The translations under genes and the position numbers were made by a program. From Acidobacteriota bacterium (lineage in GTDB: Bacteria > Acidobacteriota > Terriglobia > Terriglobales > SCQP01), in the NCBI GenBank assembly GCA_021818645.1, contig JAKATS010000293.1:1-6425 (forward strand): a DNA stretch of 6,425 nucleotides, given 5' to 3'. The notes beneath the pieces are model-generated. The model was not told the DNA's origin, made no database searches, and saw only the letters and a list, made by a program, of their open reading frames with translations. Below, one piece after another: positions 1-5,127 of the stretch (position 1 is the stretch's first letter; the number at the start of each line of letters is the position of its first letter).

Positions 1-1238
1 TCCAGCAGGCTGAAGCTGCTGTGCCAGGAAGCATACAGCGGCCAGTCGGAAAAAATGCGGCGATCCCAGGAACCCCAGTCCAGGCTGGGCAGGGTGGTGA
101 TGTTCACCTGGTCGCTGCGGGTGGTGCTGAGAAAATTCTGGTAGCGCTGCCCCACCACCGCCAGATCATAACCGTGCAGCTGCTTTTCCAGAAACCCGGT
201 CGAGATCGCTTCGGTATTGATGGCCTGCGACAGCGAGGGCTGAAAAAAATAGCGGTAGGAATAGGAAGACAGGTAATCCACATCCAGCACCGCGCGAAAA
301 CCGGAAACCGGTGCGTGCGCGGCCAGGACCCGCAGTTCCTGGCCGCCCTCGTTCTGCCGGTCAAAAACGCCATCCAATTCCACGTTGAGCCGCGATTCCC
401 GGGTCGGCCGGCTGTTCAAGGCGATATGCTCGGCCCAGCCGCGGGCGGAATAGAGATCGCCGCCCAGCGTCAGCCCCCAGCTGCGGTTGATGGCCCAGAA
501 AAAGGCATCACCCAGCACATCGCCTTTGACAGATGAATAGCCGACCACGGGCAGGAGAAAGCCGCTGTGCCTTCCCGAGTGGTTCAGCGAATGGGTGAGG
601 TAAGGAAAATAAAATACCGGCACGCCCAGAAACCGTAAGCTGGCGTTATGCAGCGACGCGCTATGGTTCAGGGTAAAATCCACCTCGCCCGCCGACAGCC
701 GCCATTTCGGCTGCGGCAGCCGGCAGGATGTAATGGTGCCATCTTCGATGCGGTAATGATCCGGGCTCAGCCGCAGCAGTCGCCGGGCGGTGAAAAAAAA
801 CGGATTGTTTGAGAACAGCATCCGTCGCCGGCCCGCCAGCACCGCTCCGCTGAACCCGCGCGCATTGTCAAATTCTCCCCGCCCGCTGGCCAGGTTATAA
901 ACGGCACGGGTGCCGGTGATGCGGGTTTTTTCCCGGCGGCTGGAAAAGACCACGTGGCCGGTGGCGGTGACGGTGCGGCTGGTGCGGTTATAGCGCAGGC
1001 GATCGGCGTGCAGGCGCAGGCCGCCATAGCGCAGCAGAACCCGGCCCACGGCATAATCGCGCGAGCCCTGCGACCAGAGCTGGCGCGCGCGCAGGGTCAC
1101 CACCGAAGCCGGGGCAGTACCTGAAAGATCAACACCGCGCTGGGCGTAGAGAGGTAAAACACCATGACAAAGCCCGGCCAGCGTGATACCAAAGAGAGCG
1201 GGCCATCGCCGTATCCGGCGCCGCGATGATTTTTCCAT
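1..1238 (-). CDS. lptD: LPS-assembly outer-membrane protein LptD (OstA), N-terminal part, cut by the left window edge
   Basis: LptD, working with LptE, takes lipopolysaccharide from the periplasmic Lpt bridge and inserts it into the outer leaflet of the outer membrane. The 412 complete codons in the window begin with a basic segment (SSRRRIRRW) and a hydrophobic stretch ending LYAQ near residue 33, a signal peptide that supports the ATG at 1238. Residues about 45-170 are the beta-jellyroll OstA-like region (LHADRLRYN, VTATGHVVF, ITGTRAVYNLASG). Then come the family landmarks: TSC at 170-172, VPVFYFPYL at 206-214, GFLLPVVGYSS at 226-236 and AFFWAINRSWGLTLGGDLYSARG at about 245-267 (given in part), which open the barrel. 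The rest of the barrel lies outside the window. Only one cysteine (172) is present in the mature part seen here, so the E. coli-type disulfide pattern cannot be judged. No convincing Shine-Dalgarno precedes the start. It is divergent from the RDD gene. The family call is secure from the motifs. Confidence 0.95.
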   Translation of the reverse strand, partial: MEKSSRRRIRRWPALFGITLAGLCHGVLPLYAQRGVDLSGTAPASVVTLRARQLWSQGSRDYAVGRVLLRYGGLRLHADRLRYNRTSRTVTATGHVVFSSRREKTRITGTRAVYNLASGRGEFDNARGFSGAVLAGRRRMLFSNNPFFFTARRLLRLSPDHYRIEDGTITSCRLPQPKWRLSAGEVDFTLNHSASLHNASLRFLGVPVFYFPYLTHSLNHSGRHSGFLLPVVGYSSVKGDVLGDAFFWAINRSWGLTLGGDLYSARGWAEHIALNSRPTRESRLNVELDGVFDRQNEGGQELRVLAAHAPVSGFRAVLDVDYLSSYSYRYFFQPSLSQAINTEAISTGFLEKQLHGYDLAVVGQRYQNFLSTTRSDQVNITTLPSLDWGSWDRRIFSDWPLYASWHSSFSLL

Positions 1239-1302
1239 CACGGAGCGGGATTTCGCCGCCCAGAACCATGAACCACGCACCGACCGAACCGTTGAGAAAA
1301 CT

Positions 1303-1316
1303 CTGCGAAATCGCAG
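1303..1316. repeat. Perfect inverted repeat, 6-base arms with a 2-base spacer
   Basis: CTGCGA and TCGCAG flank AA, giving a compact 14-base dyad. It lies 65 bases upstream of the lptD start and within the RDD upstream region. The size and short spacer fit a site for a dimeric regulator, or a small hairpin in a transcript. No regulator family can be named from it, and a dyad this short can occur by chance in GC-rich DNA. Confidence 0.35.
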
Positions 1317-1341
1317 GCGGAGGTAGCTGTTCCCTTGGCAA

Positions 1342-1371
1342 ATGGGTCCCGGGGTTCCTGCCAGGACCCAT
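1342..1371. repeat. Perfect inverted repeat, 8-base arms with a 14-base loop
   Basis: ATGGGTCC (1342-1349) and GGACCCAT (1364-1371) are exact reverse complements around a 14-base loop. The stem is GC-rich and has no U-run after it on either strand, so it is not a typical intrinsic terminator. It sits about 104 bases upstream of lptD and 175 upstream of the RDD start. It could be an operator or a leader hairpin for either transcript; the sequence does not say which. Confidence 0.45.
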
Positions 1372-1545
1372 CCGGTGCCAGTCAAATCATGCTGGGCCAC
1401 GTTTTTACCATCGAGGCCGGACACTGGAACAGCGAAGCAAACCATGCGGCCCCGACACCCTATTATCGCTGTCCGCATCCAGAGGGCGAAACAAAAATTA
1501 CCGCGGGGCCGGGCTGCAGGCTGCGGCCTGACACCGCCAGGGCAA

Positions 1546-2742
1546 ATGGAACGCAACGGATCGAAACTCATGCGATGCTCGCGCTGCGGCAATCTGAGTC
1601 ACCTTGGGCAGCCCTGCCTGTGCCGGCAGTTGAGCCAGCAGCCGCCTCTGGTGGATAACCTGGCCCCCGCGCTGGTGCCGTTGGCCGGCTCCTCCCCTGA
1701 CTGGCAGGCCGAAGTGCGCGACCGCCTGCGCCGCTACCAGATGCGCCGCGGCCGCATTGCCGGCAATGTTCAAGCCGCGCTGGAATTTTCTGCTCCGCAG
1801 GCGGCGCCCGGCAACCTGATTATTTTTCAAAAGCCATCCGCGGCGAAAACTTCCGCCGGCGCCCCGGCCGGCGTTGATGCTGCCTTAGCCCCCGACTCGC
1901 CCAGCGCCGTGCTGCCGGCGCTCGATCCCGGCACGACGGTGCTGCCGGATTTTTCCTTTGCCGCAGACTTCGATTCCTCTTCGCTCGACGCAGGCATTTC
2001 CGATTCCGCCGTGATCTGGCAGACCGCGGTTCCGGTTACGGATGTAGCCGATGCTTCCGCCCTGATGGCGGAGTCCGGCGCTGACGTGCGGGAAGAAAAT
2101 TTCCAAGCCAGCGAGGAAGCGCCCGCGCCCGCATCGCCGGGCATGAAGCTACCGTTATTGGGCGAGCCGGTCACCCCGCCGGTCATCGAACATCGCAGCC
2201 TGCCCGCGGTATCCCGGGCGGATTGGGAACCCATCGCCATCGCCTCGCGGGAACCGGCCGCGGCCCTGCAGAAATTTCCCGTCCTGCCGCTGCCGCCGGC
2301 GCCCGCCGGCGTGCGATTTCGCGCCGCCTGCGCCGATGCCGGCATCGTGCTGGCGGCTAGCCTGCTTTTTACCCTGGTTGCGATCGCCTGCCTGGGATGG
2401 CCGCATCTGGCCAGCCCGCGCCAGGGTTTGATCCTGGCCGGATTGGTGTGCGGGCTCTGGGGCGCCATTTATATCGTGATCTCGCTCTCGCTGCAGGGCG
2501 CAACCGCCGGCATGCGCTGGCAAGGTTTGCTGTTGCACGACTTTTCCGGCCGGCCCTCGACCGCACGCCGATGCCGCCGGCGGGCCCTCATGATGCTGTG
2601 TTCGCTCGCCGCCCTCGGCTTTGGCTTCTGGTGGATATTTTTAGATGACGAGCAGCTCGCCTGGCACGACTACTGGAGTTCGACCTATCTCGTCATGCCC
2701 GTGCCCGCGGCTTCGATTATTCGATCGGCCGCCCGTTCCTGA
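1546..2742 (+). CDS. RDD-family membrane protein with an N-terminal zinc-ribbon-like cysteine cluster and acidic linker
   Basis: The 398-residue protein has three parts. Residues 11-26 hold four cysteines as CSRC and CLC (C11, C14, C24, C26), a likely metal-binding knuckle. Residues 51-70 are a basic, probably helical patch (DWQAEVRDRLRRYQMRRGR). Residues about 100-255 are low-complexity Ala/Pro/Ser/Asp; 102-181 contain no lysine or arginine and many aspartates. Residues about 258-385 are an RDD domain with membrane segments near 264-283, 294-316 and 345-365, the GATAGMRWQGLLLHDFSGRP motif (318-337) and LAWHDYWSSTYLV (371-383). RDD proteins are integral membrane proteins, mostly uncharacterised; some are proposed ion antiporters. 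The start is uncertain: ATG 1546 has AGGG only 3 bases upstream, ATG 1570 (M9) has GGA 9 bases upstream, and the frame is open back to ATG 1342. It converges with the small gene downstream, with 21 bases between stops and no terminator hairpin seen. Confidence 0.88.
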   Translation: MERNGSKLMRCSRCGNLSHLGQPCLCRQLSQQPPLVDNLAPALVPLAGSSPDWQAEVRDRLRRYQMRRGRIAGNVQAALEFSAPQAAPGNLIIFQKPSAAKTSAGAPAGVDAALAPDSPSAVLPALDPGTTVLPDFSFAADFDSSSLDAGISDSAVIWQTAVPVTDVADASALMAESGADVREENFQASEEAPAPASPGMKLPLLGEPVTPPVIEHRSLPAVSRADWEPIAIASREPAAALQKFPVLPLPPAPAGVRFRAACADAGIVLAASLLFTLVAIACLGWPHLASPRQGLILAGLVCGLWGAIYIVISLSLQGATAGMRWQGLLLHDFSGRPSTARRCRRRALMMLCSLAALGFGFWWIFLDDEQLAWHDYWSSTYLVMPVPAASIIRSAARS

Positions 2743-2763
2743 TCGCACGACAGCCTATTATTT

Positions 2764-3039
2764 TTATTGCAAGGGCAGGCGTTCCAGACTCAGCACCGGC
2801 TTTTGCTGGCAGGTGATGGTGCTGGTGACGCCGGAGGCGATCTGCGCACAGGCATTGTCGAGAGCGCCCTGCTCGGCCTGAGTTCGGGTGCGGCCTTCGG
2901 CAATGCGGCAGGCGGTCTGGCCGTGAAAGCGCACGCAGACCCGGTACCGGTAGCGTGCCGTATGCAGCGTGGTGTACACCAGGTACCCCAGCGCCAGCAG
3001 CACAAATATCCCGATCATCAGGCGCAGCATCCGCGGCAT
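2764..3039 (-). CDS. Small membrane-anchored protein with four cysteines, function unknown
   Basis: The 91-residue product has a hydrophobic segment at about 5-25 (LRLMIGIFVLLALGYLVYT), an arginine/tyrosine-rich junction (ARYRYR, 28-33) and a polar C-terminal part with cysteines at 35, 44, 64 and 77. The pattern VCVRFHGQTAC followed by NACAQIASGVTSTITC looks like a small compact domain, with a TxTQAEQGALDNACAQ helix between strands, and two disulfides are plausible if it faces the periplasm. I do not recognise a named family, but short proteins with a similar VCVxFxGxxxC...A..AC..IASG..xxIxC layout seem familiar from Acidobacteria. The start at 3039 has no good Shine-Dalgarno; TACGAT on the minus strand (3052-3047) sits 7 bases upstream, which would fit a leaderless transcript, but no -35 box is seen. 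The stop is followed in frame by two more stop codons within three codons. It converges with the RDD gene and diverges from the S55 gene. Confidence 0.75.
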   Translation of the reverse strand: MPRMLRLMIGIFVLLALGYLVYTTLHTARYRYRVCVRFHGQTACRIAEGRTRTQAEQGALDNACAQIASGVTSTITCQQKPVLSLERLPLQ

Positions 3040-3086
3040 AAATTTTATCGTAAGCCAAGCTTCATGGCTGTGGCGCCGGGAATCAC

Positions 3087-3119
3087 GCGCAGCGGGGTGG
3101 AGCGCAGCGATGCAAAGCG
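3087..3119. repeat. Short direct repeats in the S55 upstream region
   Basis: GCGCAGCG occurs at 3087-3094 and again at 3102-3109, with a degenerate copy GCAAAGCG at 3112-3119. The cluster ends 33 bases upstream of the proposed -35 box. It may be a binding site for an activator, or chance in GC-rich DNA. Confidence 0.25.
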
Positions 3120-3152
3120 TTCCGCATATTCCAGTCGTTTACCTGATCTGCC

Positions 3153-3181
3153 TTGACCCCAACCCAGCCAACACCTAAACT
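3153..3181 (+). promoter_or_regulatory. Sigma-70-type promoter for the S55/propeller operon
   Basis: TTGACC (3153-3158, five of six matches to the -35 consensus) is followed after exactly 17 bases by TAAACT (3176-3181, four of six including the key first A and last T). Transcription would start near 3188, giving a leader of roughly 50 bases before the ATG at 3241. Position, spacing and strand all suit the operon, but a match this size is not proof of activity. Confidence 0.5.
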
Positions 3182-3190
3182 GAAGGCAAT

Positions 3191-3217
3191 CGCAACCCGG
3201 TTGCGGAAAATATTTCC
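3191..3217 (+). promoter_or_regulatory. Hairpin-forming leader sequence in the S55 gene 5' UTR
   Basis: CGCAAC-CCG-GTTGCG (3191-3205) is a perfect 6-base stem with a 3-base loop. Next to it, GGAAA-ATA-TTTCC (3205-3217) can form a 5-base stem; the two share base 3205. Both fall between the predicted transcription start and the Shine-Dalgarno. They could stabilise the 5' end, act as an operator just downstream of the promoter, or tune translation. No known riboswitch class is recognisable. Confidence 0.4.
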
Positions 3218-3228
3218 CCTGGGTGGGT

Positions 3229-3232
3229 AGGA
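3229..3232 (+). promoter_or_regulatory. Shine-Dalgarno AGGA that sets the S55 start
   Basis: AGGA lies 8 bases before ATG 3241, the usual spacing. This favours ATG 3241 over the in-frame GTG at 3223, which lies upstream of the Shine-Dalgarno and would put extra basic residues before the signal peptide. Confidence 0.6.
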
Positions 3233-3240
3233 AAATCCGG

Positions 3241-5127
3241 ATGTCGTTGTCCCGCTTCGTTGTATTCCTTGCGGCCGGTGTGGTTTCCGCGGCCGCAGTT
3301 CAGCGTCCATCACCCGTCCGGCCTAAGGTCCTTGCCGGAACTTCGGCATTTTTCCCGCTGCGTCAGGTGCGTCCCGGCCTAATCGGCTACGGCCGCACGG
3401 TATTCAGCGGCCGGAAAATCCAGACCTTCAAGGTCAAAATCCTGGGCGTAGCGCCCGATATGGGACCCCGGCAGGCAGTGATCTGGGCCCAGTTGAGCGG
3501 GGGTCCGCTGGCCGAAACCGGGCTCATTGAAGGCATGAGCGGCAGCCCGGTGTACATTCACGGCAAACTGCTGGGCGCGGTCGCGCTGGGCTATCCGTTC
3601 GCCAAAACCGCGCTGGCCGGCATCACGCCCATCGAACAGATGGTGCGCCAGGCGCAGCGTGCGCGCACGCCGCGCCCGCGAACCCGTGGCCTGGCCCGCA
3701 CCACACCGGCCCAGGCTCGTCCCTTCGGCGCCACGCGGCTCAACTCGCCCTGGGGAGCGGCCGCCTGGCGGCGCTGGCGGCAATGGCTGTATGGCGCGCC
3801 GCGGGCCAACCCATCGGCCGAAGGCTGGCCGGGATTGCCGGTCTTGAATACCCCCTTGTCGCTGTCCGGCTTCAGCGCCTCTTCCATCCGCCATTTTCTG
3901 CCGCGTCTGGCGGGCATGCAGATGACTCCGGTCGCCACGGCCGGCGCCGGCGGCGGGCCGCAGCCGCCCATGCCGGCTGATCCGCAGGTAAGCCCGGGGG
4001 AGATGATCAGCGTGCAGTTGATGCGCGGCGACCTGGCGGTCTCGGCGGACGGCACCGTGACGTATGTGCATGGCAAAGATATTTACGCCTTCGGCCACCG
4101 TTTTCTGGCAGCCGGCGCTGCCGCATTTCCCTTCAGCCGTGCCCGCGTGCTGGCCCTGATGCCGGGCCTGCAGACTTCGTTCAAGATTGATGTGCCCGGC
4201 GCGCCGCTGGGCGTGATCCGCCAGGATCGTTCGCAGGGCGTTTATGGCGTGCTGGGCGGCCGGGTGCGGATGATTCCGGTGCGGATCGATGTGCTGCGGC
4301 GGGATGGGCAGATGCGCCATTTTCATTTTCAGGTGGTAAACCACCCCTTTCTGACGCCGCTGCTGGTCAACATGGGAGTGTTTTCGGTGCTCGACGCCAC
4401 CCAGCGCGCGCTGGGCCCCAGCACCTTGCGGCTCACCGGAACGGTGCAGCTGCGCAACAGCGCACCGGTGCGGCTGAACAATCTTTTTTCAGGAGATCTG
4501 AACCTGCCCACCGAAGCCGCGGCCGGCGTCGCCAATCCGATTGCCGAGCTCTATGCCAGCGGATTGCCGCATCTGGGCGTGACGGGCATTGATCTCACCA
4601 TCCGGTCGCGGCGCCGCAAGCAGACGGCGCGGATTGAACAGGTCTGGGCCAATCACGGCCGGCTGCGGCCGGGCCGGCGGCTGCGGCTGGAAGTGGCGCT
4701 GCGCACCGCCGGCGGCCATGAAGTGCTGCGGCATCTCGAAGCACGGCTGCCCGCCAGCACCGCCGCCGGACCGCTGGTCATCCAGATCGGCGGCGGCATG
4801 GCCGCGCCCGGGCTGGGCATTGCCCTCGCCCCGCCGCTGGCGCCGGCACGCAACCTGCGCCAACTGGTGCGCCAACTCAACCGCGTGCATCGCAACAACC
4901 GCATCTATCTGCGTATTCTGCAGCCAGCGGTCAGTTATCATCTGGCCGGCGCCAGTTTTCCCCTGGCGCCGCCTTCGCTGGCGCGGCTGCTCAGCGCCGG
5001 CGGCGGGCTCAACAGCGCCGTTGAAGCGCGGCCGCAGTCGCTGTTACTGCGCGGCCGCAGCGCGGCTTTACCCTACGCGGTCACCGGCACGCGGCAGCTT
5101 ACCATCATGGTGCGCCATGGCAATTAA
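3241..5127 (+). CDS. Secreted SpoIVB peptidase S55-like protein
   Basis: The 628-residue protein starts with a signal peptide (RFVVFLAAGVVSAAA, 5-19), so it is probably periplasmic. Residues about 35-135 match the S55 core: GLIGYGRTVFSG (46-57), FKVKILGVAPDMGP (63-76), LSGGPLAETGLIEGMSGSPVY (85-105, in part) and GKLLGAVALGYPF (108-120). GMSGSP (98-103) is the nucleophile motif of SpoIVB, with S100 the likely serine. A basic, proline-rich linker (about 138-200) leads to a second conserved block: GDLAVSADGTVTYV (263-276), IYAFGHRFLAAG (281-292, H286) and SFKIDVPGAPLGVIRQDRSQGVYGVLGG (313-340, in part). The C-terminal part (about 400-628) looks beta-rich with NNRIYLRILQP (552-562) and PLAPPSLARLL (575-585) and has no clear domain. 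In Bacillus SpoIVB is a signalling protease of sporulation; nothing here suggests sporulation, so the substrate is unknown and activity is unproven. The 3' end overlaps the propeller gene by 11 bases. Confidence 0.88.
   Translation: MSLSRFVVFLAAGVVSAAAVQRPSPVRPKVLAGTSAFFPLRQVRPGLIGYGRTVFSGRKIQTFKVKILGVAPDMGPRQAVIWAQLSGGPLAETGLIEGMSGSPVYIHGKLLGAVALGYPFAKTALAGITPIEQMVRQAQRARTPRPRTRGLARTTPAQARPFGATRLNSPWGAAAWRRWRQWLYGAPRANPSAEGWPGLPVLNTPLSLSGFSASSIRHFLPRLAGMQMTPVATAGAGGGPQPPMPADPQVSPGEMISVQLMRGDLAVSADGTVTYVHGKDIYAFGHRFLAAGAAAFPFSRARVLALMPGLQTSFKIDVPGAPLGVIRQDRSQGVYGVLGGRVRMIPVRIDVLRRDGQMRHFHFQVVNHPFLTPLLVNMGVFSVLDATQRALGPSTLRLTGTVQLRNSAPVRLNNLFSGDLNLPTEAAAGVANPIAELYASGLPHLGVTGIDLTIRSRRRKQTARIEQVWANHGRLRPGRRLRLEVALRTAGGHEVLRHLEARLPASTAAGPLVIQIGGGMAAPGLGIALAPPLAPARNLRQLVRQLNRVHRNNRIYLRILQPAVSYHLAGASFPLAPPSLARLLSAGGGLNSAVEARPQSLLLRGRSAALPYAVTGTRQLTIMVRHGN

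Larger units (their letters stand above)
1239..1545. other. Divergent intergenic region between lptD and the RDD gene
   Basis: About 307 bases lie between the two outward-facing starts. The stretch should hold the promoters of both genes. It contains two perfect inverted repeats, listed separately. A TATTAT at 1461-1466 resembles a sigma-70 -10 box for the plus strand but has no matching -35 box 16-18 bases upstream. On the minus strand AGTCAA (1380-1385) and TGGCAA (1336-1341) read as TTGACT and TTGCCA, yet no -10 box follows at the right distance. Several short open frames cross the region, including an in-frame upstream extension of the RDD gene and an open extension of the lptD frame. None has a recognisable protein signature or a good ribosome binding site, so I treat the region as non-coding. 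Confidence 0.6.

Noticed and set aside
21..536. 171-codon plus-strand open frame
   Set aside because: It is antisense to the LptD barrel-start motifs, which are specific, and it has no family signature.
1239..1400. Open extension of the lptD frame upstream of ATG 1238
   Set aside because: The frame has no stop for some distance, but the signal peptide begins right after ATG 1238, so translation from further upstream would bury it.
1461..1466. TATTAT as a -10 box for the RDD gene
   Set aside because: No acceptable -35 box 16-18 bases upstream and no extended -10 TG; too weak to list as a promoter.
1342..1545. Upstream in-frame extension of the RDD gene to ATG 1342
   Set aside because: The start lies inside an inverted repeat, has no Shine-Dalgarno, and the extra 68 residues look like translated non-coding DNA with no domain. 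The cysteine cluster fits better near the N-terminus.
1827..2468. 213-codon minus-strand open frame opposite the RDD gene
   Set aside because: It mirrors the low-complexity linker region; the RDD signature on the plus strand explains the sequence.
2743..2763. Bidirectional terminator in the convergent gap
   Set aside because: Only 21 bases, with no inverted repeat followed by a U-run on either strand.
3379..4344. 321-codon minus-strand open frame opposite the S55 gene
   Set aside because: The plus strand carries the S55 motifs; the antisense product is His/Arg/Gln-rich with no recognisable domain or start context.
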